A DNA stretch of 64,000 nucleotides from Chromatiales bacterium (GCA_027076405.1 JALTJN010000421.1:62001-126000), one strand, 5' to 3'. Positions 45,612 to 55,838 are shown, counted from the first letter of the stretch. A program made the numbers and translations. The notes: a model not told the origin generated them from the letters alone.

Positions 45612-47894
45612 ATGAAAAATGAAATTGAATTACTTGCTCCGGGTGGCGATATTGATGCCATAAAAGCCGCTATTCTGGCCGGTGCAAATGCAGTTTATTG
45701 TGGCCTTGATCGTTTTAATGCGAGAAGTCAGGCGAAAAATATATCGCTCGATGAATTAAGCGGTATTCTGAGGCTTGCTCATAAAAATAATTGTGAGGTT
45801 TTTTTAACACTAAATATCATTATTGTTGAGCGAGAAATCCCGGCTCTGTTTAATTTATTGAATAAATTGGTTAACACTAAACTTGATGGCATTATTATTC
45901 AGGATTTGGGGGTATTTTATTTGATTAATAAATATTTCCCAGGTTTGAATATTCATGCTTCAACTCAGATGACAACGCACAATGAAGGGCAAATAAAGTT
46001 TTTAAACAAACTAAAAGCAACGCGTGTTAATTTATCAAGAGAATTAAATATTAATGAAATTAGCGCATTAAGTACCTCGGCACATAAAAAAAATATGTTG
46101 ACAGAAGTTTTTGTGCATGGCTCAAACTGTATTTCTTTTTCCGGCCTTTGTTATATGAGTTCAGTTACCGGTGGCAACTCGGGTAATCGGGGGCAGTGTA
46201 GTCAGCCCTGTCGGGATGAGTATCTAACAACAGCAGAAGGTAAAAATTTCCCGCTAAATATTAAAGATAATTCTGCTTTTTCAGACTTAAGCTTGTTAGC
46301 CGAGGCCGGGGTTGATTCCATTAAAATTGAAGGGCGAATAAAAAAATATCACTATGTTTATACTGTAGTTGAAACATGGCGAAAACAACTGGAAGATTTT
46401 TATGCTAAAAGAAAGTTGTCTGGTGACAATAGCAACTTAAGAAATGTATTTAATCGTGATTTCTCAGATTCATTTTTAAAAGGTGATGTGAGCCGGGATA
46501 TTTTTATTGATAGCCCGCGTGATAACTCTGCAATTCATAGGGCCAAAGTTAATTTTAACGCAGATATTCATGCAGGCTTGAGTGACGCGAATTTATCTGC
46601 TGCAAAGCAGGAACTCTATGATATTAAAACTGAGATTATCTCAACAGTTAAAGAAAAAATAGACAAGTTAAGTGTTACAAAAGCTGCAATGAAACTGACT
46701 CTTTCTGGTAAGTCAGGTGAGCCGTTACGGGTAACCGTGAATACGCCGGATGATGATTTTGATGTTTTCTCAGAAAGCAAACTGATTGAAATAAATAAAG
46801 ACAGTTCCGGTTCAAACAAACAACATATTGATGAGTCATTAATTTTAAAACGTTTGAAAATATTAAATGAGACCGAGTATTTTATTGATGAAATAAATTT
46901 AAGTCATTTTAATAGCAACTTATTGATACCCTTTAAAGAACTTACAGTAATTAGAAATAAAATATTTTATATTTTGAATAATAAAAAAGAACGGGCTGCT
47001 TATGTTGAAGCGCCTGTTTTAAACGAAAAGCAGACTGAAAAAATCACTCCGTCTTTATCTGTGTTAGTTTCATCAAAAGATGATCTGCATCTATGTCATA
47101 AAACAAATTCAGATATTTATTTCCAGTTACCTAACCATTTTGGTAAAAAGCTGCCGGAGCTGGTTAAATTATTTACTGATAATAAAAAATTAATTCCCTG
47201 GTTTCCTGCTGTATTAATGGGGGATAATTATCGTGCGGCGGTCGAGTTTCTGCAAATAGTGCAGCCAGAACATATTATTACTAACAATACCGGTATTGCT
47301 TATGAGGCATATAAAAAAGGAATGGACTGGACTGCCGGGCCTTATATGAATCTGGTCAACTCATATAGTCTGTTATGTTTAAAAGAAAACTTTAATTGTT
47401 CAGGTGCTTTTATTTCAAATGAAATTAATCAAAGTCAGATTAAGAAAATAATACCACCTGATGAATTTAATCTCACCTACAGTATTTCTCACCCTATTGT
47501 TTTAATGACGACAATTGCCTGTATGTTTCATCAGGTGTCGGGTTGCAAAAAAAATATTGTAGATGATAAATGTATTCAACGTTGTGAAAAATCATCATCA
47601 ATAACGAATCTGAAAGATATCTCCTATTTTATCGACAAAGAGAAAGGCGGATATCATACGGTATATAATGAGAAAAACTTTCTAAATACTGAAATTGTTG
47701 CGGATGTTCAAAATAAATTCTCACAATATTTTATTGATTTAAGAGATATAAAAACCCGCACAGAAGTTGAGCTGGATAAAGTGGAGGTAGTAAAACTCTT
47801 TGAAGAGTATCTTGAGGGAGATTTGAATTCAATGGATAAACTAAACCAGCATATTTACCCGACGACAAATAGCCAATATATCAAGGGTATTTAA
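45612..47894 (+). CDS. U32-family protein, RlhA-like (23S rRNA hydroxylation)
   Basis: A 760-residue U32 protein. The N-terminal TIM-like domain begins ELLAPGGDIDAIKAAI and contains YCGLDRFNARS, HASTQMTTHNE and GLCYMSS...GNRGQCSQPCR, whose cysteines probably bind an Fe-S cluster. A DUF3656-type middle and a C-terminal second cysteine set (CKKNIVDDKCIQRC) follow. In E. coli RlhA, of this group, forms 5-hydroxycytidine in 23S rRNA using prephenate. Whether this longer protein does the same is inference. The next gene starts at the next base. Confidence 0.8.
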   Translation: MKNEIELLAPGGDIDAIKAAILAGANAVYCGLDRFNARSQAKNISLDELSGILRLAHKNNCEVFLTLNIIIVEREIPALFNLLNKLVNTKLDGIIIQDLGVFYLINKYFPGLNIHASTQMTTHNEGQIKFLNKLKATRVNLSRELNINEISALSTSAHKKNMLTEVFVHGSNCISFSGLCYMSSVTGGNSGNRGQCSQPCRDEYLTTAEGKNFPLNIKDNSAFSDLSLLAEAGVDSIKIEGRIKKYHYVYTVVETWRKQLEDFYAKRKLSGDNSNLRNVFNRDFSDSFLKGDVSRDIFIDSPRDNSAIHRAKVNFNADIHAGLSDANLSAAKQELYDIKTEIISTVKEKIDKLSVTKAAMKLTLSGKSGEPLRVTVNTPDDDFDVFSESKLIEINKDSSGSNKQHIDESLILKRLKILNETEYFIDEINLSHFNSNLLIPFKELTVIRNKIFYILNNKKERAAYVEAPVLNEKQTEKITPSLSVLVSSKDDLHLCHKTNSDIYFQLPNHFGKKLPELVKLFTDNKKLIPWFPAVLMGDNYRAAVEFLQIVQPEHIITNNTGIAYEAYKKGMDWTAGPYMNLVNSYSLLCLKENFNCSGAFISNEINQSQIKKIIPPDEFNLTYSISHPIVLMTTIACMFHQVSGCKKNIVDDKCIQRCEKSSSITNLKDISYFIDKEKGGYHTVYNEKNFLNTEIVADVQNKFSQYFIDLRDIKTRTEVELDKVEVVKLFEEYLEGDLNSMDKLNQHIYPTTNSQYIKGI

Positions 47895-48437
47895 ATGATC
47901 CTGAGTTCAAAATTTAAACCGCAAAGACGGCAGTTTTTAAAAGTAGGGTTGCTAGGTTCGGCGACTCTTTCTGTCGCCGCTTGCGGAGTATCCCGTACCC
48001 GGAAATCAAATACAAAAGATAAATTCTTATGGCTAGAAGAAGATGACCATGAGTTATTATCTGCTCTTATTCCTGTGATGCTGGACGGTGCCTTGCCTGA
48101 AGATAGCGCAGATCACTCTTTAGCGATGAAAGAAATCATTATGGGAGTGGATATCAGTGTTGCACATATGTTGCCTGCTGTGCGTGACGAAGTAAGGCAA
48201 TTATTCTGTTTGCTCGAATTTACACCGACCCGAATTGTTTTGGCGGGTATTTTGGCTTCCTGGGAAAATGCATCGTCTCGTGATATTTCTTCTTTCTTAT
48301 CAAACTGGAAGGAATCAGATTTTGATTTACTTCGCGTTGGCTATTCTGCTTTGCATGATTTAATTACCGGCTCATGGTATGCCAATCCACGCTCATGGCC
48401 TCGTATTCACTACCCCGGACCACCTCTTTTGACATGA
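47895..48437 (+). CDS. Tat-exported small subunit, gluconate 2-dehydrogenase subunit 3-like
   Basis: 180 residues. A twin-arginine signal RRQFLKVGLLGSATLSVAA starts near residue 11, followed by a cysteine that could be lipidated. The mature part resembles the small subunit of GMC-type dehydrogenases (LSALIPVMLDG and SWYANPRSW). Such subunits carry their folded flavoprotein partner through the Tat system. Here the partner is surely the GMC gene that overlaps its last four bases. Confidence 0.78.
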   Translation: MILSSKFKPQRRQFLKVGLLGSATLSVAACGVSRTRKSNTKDKFLWLEEDDHELLSALIPVMLDGALPEDSADHSLAMKEIIMGVDISVAHMLPAVRDEVRQLFCLLEFTPTRIVLAGILASWENASSRDISSFLSNWKESDFDLLRVGYSALHDLITGSWYANPRSWPRIHYPGPPLLT

Positions 48438-49993
48438 ATCATTCATCAGCAAAAATTGATTGTAGTCAGCTGCAACAAAATAAAATTGTTGAAGCAGATG
48501 TTGTTGTGATCGGTACTGGTGCAGGAGGAGGCATTAGTGCACAAATACTTGCTGAAGCAGGTTTAAAAGTTATTATGATTGAAGAGGGGCCGTATCAAAC
48601 AACTTCAGACTTTCATATGCAGGAGTCCGAGGCTTACCCTAATTTGTATCAGGAAGTCAGTAATCGCAAAACAAAAGATAAGGCCATTTCAATATTACAG
48701 GGGCGTGCAGTTGGTGGTGGAACGACAGTCAACTGGACAAGTTGTTTTCGAATTCCAGCACAAACACTACAACACTGGCAACAAAATTATGGCTGGAAAG
48801 AAAATAAAGCATCACTCTTATCATCTTATGAGTATGCAGAAAAATTATTAAATATTCATTTGTGGCCTATTCATAATCCGAGCAACTCTGCATTTGCTCG
48901 TGGAGCAAAAAAATTAAACTGGCACCATGAAGAAATAACCAGAAATGTACGTGGCTGTCGTAATCTGGGGTATTGCGGAATGGGTTGCCCTGTTGGCGCA
49001 AAACAGTCAACTCTGGTTACCAGCATACCTGCTGCCCTTAAAAAGGGAGCTCAAATTTATTCACGTTTACGCGCACATCGTCTTGTTACTAAAGGCGATA
49101 AAATTCATGAGGTTGAATGTCATGCATTAAACTCAAGGGGCTCAGATACCACCGGTATAACAGTCAATGTGCGAGCACGTCATGTTGTTCTGGCTGCGGG
49201 GGGAATTGGCTCGCCTGCTTTATTATTGCGTTCCGAGTTGGCGGATCCACATCAGCGTCTTGGCAAGCGGACTTTTTTACATGTGACTGCAGGCAGTGCT
49301 GCACGAATGCCTGAAAAAATAAATGCATTTTATGGCGCACCACAAACAATACATAGCAATGAGTTTTTATGGCGAGATGGTGTAGCGGGTGAAATGGGAT
49401 ACAAAATTGAAGCTGCGCCACTTCATCCAGTATTAGCTGCGACTGTATTTGGAAATTTTGCCCGCCCACATGCAGACATTATGGCGAAATTTTCTCATGC
49501 TCAACCTCTTATCGCGCTTATGCGCGATGGTTTTCATGAGCAAAGTCAGGGAGGGACGGTTAGGCTAAATGATGATGGTAGCCCGGTTCTGGACTATGCC
49601 TTAAATGATTATTACTGGCGTGCAATTCGTCATGCCTATAAATCATTACTGGAAATTCATTTTGCCGCTGGCGCAAAGGAAGCCGCTCCCATGCATAGTG
49701 ATTTACGCTGGAGTCGTTCATGGAAAGAAGCACAGAAACAAATTGATGCGTTACCACTTGAAGCCCAGCGGCCTAAATTATTTTCTGCTCATGTTATGGG
49801 GGGATGTGCCATGGGGGCAGAAGTAAAAGGTAGTGTTGTTGATCTTGAAGGTCGCTATCATCATTTATCAAATTTACATATTATTGATGGTTCAATTTTT
49901 CCAAGTAGTATCGGTGCGAATCCTTCATTAGCAATATATGCGATGGCAGCAAAGCTATCTAAAGGCTTGGCAAAAGAATTAAAAAACAGTTGA
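48434..49993 (+). CDS. GMC-family FAD oxidoreductase
   Basis: 519 residues. FAD-binding GTGAGGG near residue 30, the GMC signature GRAVGGGTTVNWTSCF, a cysteine-rich GCRNLGYCGMGCPVGAK, and the C-terminal active-site region HVMGGCAMG with IDGSIFPSSIGANPSLAIYA. It resembles long-chain alcohol or cholesterol-oxidase-type GMC enzymes. The ATG at 48434 overlaps the Tat subunit stop as ATGA. It has no signal of its own and would be exported with that subunit. The alcohol or sugar substrate is unknown. Confidence 0.87.
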   Translation: MNHSSAKIDCSQLQQNKIVEADVVVIGTGAGGGISAQILAEAGLKVIMIEEGPYQTTSDFHMQESEAYPNLYQEVSNRKTKDKAISILQGRAVGGGTTVNWTSCFRIPAQTLQHWQQNYGWKENKASLLSSYEYAEKLLNIHLWPIHNPSNSAFARGAKKLNWHHEEITRNVRGCRNLGYCGMGCPVGAKQSTLVTSIPAALKKGAQIYSRLRAHRLVTKGDKIHEVECHALNSRGSDTTGITVNVRARHVVLAAGGIGSPALLLRSELADPHQRLGKRTFLHVTAGSAARMPEKINAFYGAPQTIHSNEFLWRDGVAGEMGYKIEAAPLHPVLAATVFGNFARPHADIMAKFSHAQPLIALMRDGFHEQSQGGTVRLNDDGSPVLDYALNDYYWRAIRHAYKSLLEIHFAAGAKEAAPMHSDLRWSRSWKEAQKQIDALPLEAQRPKLFSAHVMGGCAMGAEVKGSVVDLEGRYHHLSNLHIIDGSIFPSSIGANPSLAIYAMAAKLSKGLAKELKNS

Positions 49994-50038
49994 ACATCTT
50001 TAATACTTCAACAGATACATTCAGTTGTTATAAAATAT

Positions 50039-50941
50039 TTATTTTTTATTGTGTTGCCACCAGTCTGCGATAACTTTTCCAACGACAGGATTAACAAGAT
50101 AACCATATGAACGATGGCAATTGAGTCCACTCTCGTTGTGAAAAAAATTATAAACGCCTTCACAATGATCTTCTATGGAATTAATAATCCCCAGCTCAAG
50201 CATGGGGAAAAAATCTTTTGCAAATAAACGCCCTAAAGAAGTAATATCACCAACAGAAGAAACGTTCACCCAGTTGTTGATGTTAGTTGGATATTTTTTC
50301 TCTCCGCTATAGTTTGCTCCGTTTAAACGACGTTTTACATATTTTAAACCTAAAGGACTACCTATCGTTAAAAAATCAATTTTTCCCGCAAGTTTTTCAG
50401 TATGGGAAAGTTCCCATAAAGTATCGTAAGCAATGATAGAGCCCATGCTGTGACCAATAAGTAAGATGTTATCTTTATTCTGTAATGCCGGACGTAATTG
50501 TTTTTTTAATGTTTCTCTAACATCACAGGCAATATTATCGGTGTTTCTAAAATAACGTCTGGTTTCTTCTGCGGCAGTGCGTAGTTCATTAGAAACAAAC
50601 TTAATTAAAAAGGGAAAGTGATCAACGATCTCATATAAAAGGTGATGCAGTTTTCTGGATGTGGATCTTGCTTGCTGAATATCCTGTTTGCTTGGGCCAT
50701 GCTGGTTAATAAGTGCGTCTATCCATGCAAGTTCCCGATTAATATCCTTGTATTCGTGATAATAAGTGTAATTCCATGTAGTAAGTAAAAAGTGATCAAA
50801 TGCCTGGCTTAGTTCATTGACTGTTGCTGGTTCGGCCCGTTTAACACCTTCAAGTAATGTACGCCATAATACCGGACGATGATTTTTAGGTAATGGTTTG
50901 GGGTTTTTACCCGGTACAAATACGATATATGGCTGGTTCAT
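50039..50941 (-). CDS. Lipase-like alpha/beta hydrolase-fold protein, function unknown
   Basis: 300 residues opening with YIVFVPGKNP. A nucleophile elbow LLIGHSMGSIIAYD near residue 165 matches GxSxG. A candidate aspartate is in NVSSVGDITSLG and a histidine late in the protein (DHCEGVYNFFHNE). A long insertion with charged helices precedes the elbow. No narrower family is recognised. Divergent from the metallophosphoesterase gene. Confidence 0.68.
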   Translation of the reverse strand: MNQPYIVFVPGKNPKPLPKNHRPVLWRTLLEGVKRAEPATVNELSQAFDHFLLTTWNYTYYHEYKDINRELAWIDALINQHGPSKQDIQQARSTSRKLHHLLYEIVDHFPFLIKFVSNELRTAAEETRRYFRNTDNIACDVRETLKKQLRPALQNKDNILLIGHSMGSIIAYDTLWELSHTEKLAGKIDFLTIGSPLGLKYVKRRLNGANYSGEKKYPTNINNWVNVSSVGDITSLGRLFAKDFFPMLELGIINSIEDHCEGVYNFFHNESGLNCHRSYGYLVNPVVGKVIADWWQHNKK

Positions 50942-51111
50942 TGATTGGGTTGTTCCCTTTTTTCAGCTAATATTAAGATTCATTTAGAAAAATAATTTTA
51001 CCGCTAAAGTCATTTATGAAATATTTTAGTACTGGAAATATGACATACTGGAGATGTTATTGGAAATAAGTTTCTTTATTTTTTAATAAAAAATAAACAG
51101 GGAAGAATATA

Positions 51112-52674
51112 ATGATAATAAATACTGAAGAAAAAAATCTTGAGCTAATTGAGCCTTTAAACAATTCTGACCGACCGAACCGAATGTGTGTAAGTTTAAG
51201 CGACATTCATCTAACAGATGGTAGTGTTGGGTTTCAGAATTTGGGACATGAAACCTGGGATGCGTTTTATGATGGTATTGCAGCCCGTTGCCGTCGTTAT
51301 TCAATTAAAGAAATGACCTTTGTGCTTGATGGTGATGTTGTTGATATGATTCGTTCATCAAAATGGGCTGAAAGTGGAATATACCCGTGGCAAAGGGATG
51401 AAAAGAACGAGTTTTCACGTATTGTAAACGAAATTATTCGAGATATTATTAGCGACAAACATAAGCTGTTTTTTAAATGGTTAAGAGACTTACCGGAAAA
51501 ATTAAAAACTGATGCGGCTGTAGAAAAAGTAAAGACAGTCATTACTTTAGGGAATCATGATAAAGAACTGTTTTGTGATAATGATGCGTTAACTTATTTT
51601 TATGAAGAGGGGTTAGGTATACCTCTGGGATCAATTGAAAAAAGTGAACGTCAAGCCATTGGTCGAATGTATGGCGATGAAACGATGTTTCTTGATACAG
51701 ACGTTGCACCTTATTTGCCTTTTTATTTTGGCGATTGTGGCTTCCGTTTTTTTACAACACATGGTCACTGGCGAGATAAGGAAAACAGTAGAAAAATAAA
51801 ACCGGCATCCGGTTTACCCGGCTGGTCGGCTAAAAATGGCTGGCAACCGGAGGTATGGGAAAAATTAAAATTCTCACCTTTTTTTGAACCTTGTTTTGGT
51901 GACACTGTGGCTGCAGGTGTTTTATCAACATTTATTTATAAAACGAAAGAACGCTTGCTTGAATATGGCTATCATGATGATCGTTTGATGAGTATTCTTG
52001 ATGAGCTTGATTTATATCGTCCAACCTATAAGGCATTAATACGAATTGTTGAAGAAACACATTCCATGCGTCTCAGAAAATGTGATCATAAAGTTATTAA
52101 GATTATTGAAGATACGCTATATGAATGTGTGATGAACTGGTTAAGCTGGGACTTTACCTATACTTCATCTCCCTTGATACGCCGTTTATTTTTCAGAATT
52201 GTAAAAATAATATTAAAGCTGCGACTTTTCGGTCTTGAGATAAAAGGAATTGCCGCATTGATGAAAATACTGAACTTTTTCTCCAACTGGAATCCATTTA
52301 AGAAAGAGGGAGAAAGTTATGAAGATATGAAACGTTTTCCTGCTTTTTTACCTGAGTACCGCCACTATGGTTTTCAAATTCATGGAGAAGGTCATACGCA
52401 TCATCCCTTGCAGGAAGACCCTAATTTTCACCATGAAAAACCGTCGACATATATAAATTTTGGTACATGGCGTGATCAGATTGTTGGCAGAAAAAAAGAA
52501 GGCTACCGCCGTCGAAGTATTTTACGGGCATTTTTTATTCTCGACCTGATTGATACAACTAAAAATGCGAAGCAGGGTGAGCGTTCCTTTAATTATTATA
52601 CCGATGATATTATTTCATGGAGTGATAAGTCAGATTCATTTTCACAAAAAGGTAAATATCAACCTCATATTTAG
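51112..52674 (+). CDS. Calcineurin-like metallophosphoesterase
   Basis: 520 residues with the two-metal motifs in order: SLSDIHLTD, VLDGDVVDM, TLGNHDKE, TTHGHW, and GEGHTHHPL at the C-terminal third. There is a long insertion (about residues 240-410) with hydrophobic helices around RLFFRIVKIILKLRLFG that may touch the membrane. The substrate is unknown; UDP-diacylglucosamine hydrolysis is unlikely given the length. A DUF2461 gene follows after 23 bases. Confidence 0.85.
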   Translation: MIINTEEKNLELIEPLNNSDRPNRMCVSLSDIHLTDGSVGFQNLGHETWDAFYDGIAARCRRYSIKEMTFVLDGDVVDMIRSSKWAESGIYPWQRDEKNEFSRIVNEIIRDIISDKHKLFFKWLRDLPEKLKTDAAVEKVKTVITLGNHDKELFCDNDALTYFYEEGLGIPLGSIEKSERQAIGRMYGDETMFLDTDVAPYLPFYFGDCGFRFFTTHGHWRDKENSRKIKPASGLPGWSAKNGWQPEVWEKLKFSPFFEPCFGDTVAAGVLSTFIYKTKERLLEYGYHDDRLMSILDELDLYRPTYKALIRIVEETHSMRLRKCDHKVIKIIEDTLYECVMNWLSWDFTYTSSPLIRRLFFRIVKIILKLRLFGLEIKGIAALMKILNFFSNWNPFKKEGESYEDMKRFPAFLPEYRHYGFQIHGEGHTHHPLQEDPNFHHEKPSTYINFGTWRDQIVGRKKEGYRRRSILRAFFILDLIDTTKNAKQGERSFNYYTDDIISWSDKSDSFSQKGKYQPHI

Positions 52675-52697
52675 CTTTCATCATTAAGGAAAATATT

Positions 52698-53384
52698 ATG
52701 TCGAATCCATATTTTACAAGTCAAGGAATGTCTTTTTTAAAGAAGCTAGATAAAAATAATAACCGCGAATGGTTTCATGAAAACAAAGCAGATTATGAAG
52801 ACCTGATTCGCACACCGGCTCTTAATTTTATTGATGATATTGAGAATGAGCTAATGCATCTTTCGCCGCATTTTCAGGCTATCGCAAAGAAGGTAGGCGG
52901 TTCATTAATGCGTGTTCATCGGGATGTGCGTTTTGCTAAAGATAAGTCACCTTATAAAACAAACATTGGTATTCAGTTTCGTCATGAAATGGGGCGGGAT
53001 GTGCACGCGCCAGGTTTTTATGTACATATTGAATCGGATGATTGTTTTATCGGGGTAGGAATATGGCGACCAGACTCGACAGCATTAGGGAAAATACGTG
53101 ATGCTATTATTGACCGGGATAAATACTGGCTTGATGCGATAAATGTTAAAGCCTTTAAACGAAATTTTGAGTTAAGTGGTGAAGCATTAAAAACAGCACC
53201 AAGAGGTTATGACAAGACGCATCCTTTAATTGACGATCTCCGGCGCAAAGATTTTATTGCCATTTCACCGGTGGATGATAAAAAAGTTTTGTCGAAAGAC
53301 TTTATGTCGCACGTTATTAAACGTTTTACAGAGGCAGAAGCTTATATGCAATTTTTATGCGGAGCGCTGACACTAAAATATTAA
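52698..53384 (+). CDS. DUF2461 family protein
   Basis: 228 residues matching the DUF2461 pattern: FTSQGMSFLKKLDKNNNREW, SLMRVHRDVRFAKDKSPYKT, APGFYVHIESDD and VGIWRPDS. The function of the family is unknown. It lies just downstream of the metallophosphoesterase and ends before a hairpin shared with the convergent zinc-ribbon gene. Confidence 0.88.
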   Translation: MSNPYFTSQGMSFLKKLDKNNNREWFHENKADYEDLIRTPALNFIDDIENELMHLSPHFQAIAKKVGGSLMRVHRDVRFAKDKSPYKTNIGIQFRHEMGRDVHAPGFYVHIESDDCFIGVGIWRPDSTALGKIRDAIIDRDKYWLDAINVKAFKRNFELSGEALKTAPRGYDKTHPLIDDLRRKDFIAISPVDDKKVLSKDFMSHVIKRFTEAEAYMQFLCGALTLKY

Positions 53385-53512
53385 TTAGCCTGCAACCTGA
53401 ATAGGAGAGTGGTATTATTCCCGCTCAAAGTATGTGGAAATGGTGATGCTTTTTGAGTCAGGTTGTAAATCAATATCAATTTCCCTGTTCTGTTTTTTTA
53501 GGGAAAGGCGTA

Positions 53513-53546
53513 ATAATGTGAGGGTTAAAATTAATCCTCACATTAT
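53513..53546. terminator. Hairpin between convergent genes, probable terminator
   Basis: ATAATGTGAGG and CCTCACATTAT form a perfect 11-bp stem around a 12-base loop, between the DUF2461 stop and the end of the zinc-ribbon gene. No T-run follows on either side, so it may be bidirectional but Rho-assisted. A second weaker stem TTTCCCT/AGGGAAA lies at 53480-53506. Confidence 0.5.
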
Positions 53547-53555
53547 GGGAAAACA

Positions 53556-53747
53556 TTATTTGACTTCCATATCCTGGCCGCAACACATAGGCGATTTAAC
53601 TTTGCCGTGGCCATCAGGGCATTCTGAAACATGCACTGTCTCACCATTATCTGTTGTAATTGTGTTATGAACAAGATCTTTACCACAGGTGCCACAAGTC
53701 ATTGTTCCGATACTCATGCCACATACTGTACATGTATAAACTGCCAT
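53556..53747 (-). CDS. Small zinc-ribbon-like cysteine-rich protein
   Basis: 63 residues with CTVCGMSIGTMTCGTCGKDL (two C-x2-C knuckles), then SECPDGHGKVKSPMCCGQDM. Seven cysteines and two histidines could hold one or two zinc or iron ions, as in desulforedoxin-like or zinc-ribbon domains. A strong AAGGAG precedes the start. Function unknown; it stands alone on its strand. Confidence 0.75.
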   Translation of the reverse strand: MAVYTCTVCGMSIGTMTCGTCGKDLVHNTITTDNGETVHVSECPDGHGKVKSPMCCGQDMEVK

Positions 53748-53942
53748 AATTAAACTCCTTAATTATTATTAAATTTCATTTATTGTAGATGAAACAAGCG
53801 CCATTTGCAGGCAATATTTGCACCAGAATGATTTGTATCCTTGCAACTGATGTGGTTTTATATTTTAAGTGATTTATTTACTGAATAAGGCGCGTATAAT
53901 TAAATACTTCAATATTAACTATTCGTGGCTTTAATCGATAAA

Positions 53943-55742
53943 ATGTCAGTCAACAAACAAACACTAGAACGTAGTGGAGAACAAGGTGTTGCCGTCGTCA
54001 CAGGCGGTAGCAGGCTTGCGAGTACGGCTGATCAGACTAAGTTATTGCCGGTTTATTTGGCAAGTATGCGTCAGCGTTTTAAGAATGAAATTAATCGTCT
54101 TACCACCGGGCGTGCCATGTTTGAAATGCTGGGTAGCCGTGAAGATGCAGCCGAACTTAGTTTCCCTATGAGCTATCTCTACGCCTGGTTTTGGCTCCGG
54201 CACAATGTTCATAGTAGTTATATGCCACAAGTGCTTTCAAGTTTTCGCGGTGCAAAATTTGGTTTCTTAATGGACTTGCTGTTAAGCGAGTCAGCGGAGG
54301 ACTTTGTTAACGGTTATATTCAACATTGGTTGTCTTCTGAAGAAGAAGTAAAACAAAAAATTGAACTGGCACAGTTACTGGCGCTGCGAAATAATGACGA
54401 GAAAAAACTTGCCAGCGACATGTTAACTATCTGGCAATCGTTTGGCTTGTTTACCGATAATTATATGGTGCAGTTCAAGCAAGTTTCGCGTGATGAGCGC
54501 GAACGCTATCAGGGCATGTTGGGTCAAGAAGATTTGCAACGCCTGGCCTTAGTCGATGCTTTGCCTGATCCGATCTCAATGGGGGAAAAAATACATTTTA
54601 GTAAGCTGGGTATAATTCCTGCTATGGGATGCCCTCAAACTTGTCGCCATTGTATGTTTACCTGGCGTCCACTGCGTGGCAAGAATGAAGATCCTGAAAA
54701 GGTTTTTGAGCTGGTTAATCAGTATACCGATAATGTTTTGTTTACCGGTGGTGACTTAACCAAACAGCTTGATTATTTTTATCTTGCGATAAGAACAATG
54801 TCGCATATTAAAAACTTTGCCATTCTCTTAAATGGTGATTTTGCAACAACAGCAAAAGAAACCAATGAAATAATGGGCATGATGGCCGCTGCTATTAAGC
54901 AGCGACCAAAAAAATGGCCTAAGGCAATGGTGTTACTGCAAATTAGTTTTGATGAATTTCATCAGGAAGTCTATGTTGATAAAAAAGGTTTGCTGGCAGA
55001 ACGTATTCCTGTTGCGAAGATCGCTAATATCGTCGAACGTTACCCGAAATATGCAGGGCAAATTCAACTTGCTTTGTTACATAAGCAAACCAGCCTGAAT
55101 TTTTCACATGATGTCTTGAATAAAGGCGTCGTTGCCCGACTTGCAGCCGAGCTAAAGCAACGTGGTTATCAAATGCAAGTGCTTGATATGCAGGCTTCAC
55201 CAAGATTAAAACAAAATCCTTTAACTCCAAAACAAAAAGATAAAGTACTAAAAGATGTAACCTTTATTTTAGACAAACACAAAAACAGTCCCGTTCTTTT
55301 AACCAGTTCAACCATTGATGGTTATGGTCGTGCAGCCTTGCTGGATGAGTGGGAAACCATTAAAGAAAAAGATTTATTGCAACAAGTCATTACACAAGGT
55401 GCTCCGGCTGGTGAATCTTTTGATATTGATATGATGGTTTGGTTTAATGGCTGGGTGACATTATTTAATGCTGTGCATATTTGTCTGGGTGACCATTATA
55501 AAGATGGCATAGAGAAGATTATGGCAAGACAACGTAAAGATCCACTTACTCATGCTTTAACTAAAATGGATCGCACTTTATTAAAACTTTATAGTGAAAT
55601 TCGAGATGATTTAGATAAACAGATTTCAGCGGCGACCGGGCCACATCACTTGTTTCATGCTCTTACCGAAGAGCCGGATGTGCGTTTACATATGACTAAA
55701 CGTTTAATCGAAGAAAATAAAGCAAACCTAAATATTGTTTGA
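53943..55742 (+). CDS. Radical SAM protein of unfamiliar subgroup
   Basis: 599 residues. The radical SAM cluster motif C-x3-C-x2-C is in GCPQTCRHCMF at about residue 232, after a long helical N-terminal domain that I do not recognise. LFTGGDLTKQ supplies the GGE-like motif. The C-terminal ~200 residues have no extra cysteine cluster, so it is not an evident SPASM maturase. The start may be ATG 53943 or GTG 53925; neither has a good ribosome site, and a TATAAT sits at 53895-53900. A macro-domain gene follows after ~100 bases. Product unknown. Confidence 0.75.
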   Translation: MSVNKQTLERSGEQGVAVVTGGSRLASTADQTKLLPVYLASMRQRFKNEINRLTTGRAMFEMLGSREDAAELSFPMSYLYAWFWLRHNVHSSYMPQVLSSFRGAKFGFLMDLLLSESAEDFVNGYIQHWLSSEEEVKQKIELAQLLALRNNDEKKLASDMLTIWQSFGLFTDNYMVQFKQVSRDERERYQGMLGQEDLQRLALVDALPDPISMGEKIHFSKLGIIPAMGCPQTCRHCMFTWRPLRGKNEDPEKVFELVNQYTDNVLFTGGDLTKQLDYFYLAIRTMSHIKNFAILLNGDFATTAKETNEIMGMMAAAIKQRPKKWPKAMVLLQISFDEFHQEVYVDKKGLLAERIPVAKIANIVERYPKYAGQIQLALLHKQTSLNFSHDVLNKGVVARLAAELKQRGYQMQVLDMQASPRLKQNPLTPKQKDKVLKDVTFILDKHKNSPVLLTSSTIDGYGRAALLDEWETIKEKDLLQQVITQGAPAGESFDIDMMVWFNGWVTLFNAVHICLGDHYKDGIEKIMARQRKDPLTHALTKMDRTLLKLYSEIRDDLDKQISAATGPHHLFHALTEEPDVRLHMTKRLIEENKANLNIV

Positions 55743-55838
55743 GGTTATTTATGTTGAAATGCCTTGTAGGGATTAATGTTATTCAACCTGAGTGGTTGAA
55801 AGTTTTTTTTAGTATTTTTGCTGACTTTATTCCGGCAA

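Noticed and set aside
49164..49469. Minus-strand 101-codon frame inside the GMC gene
   Set aside because: Fully inside the well-supported GMC oxidoreductase; no independent evidence.
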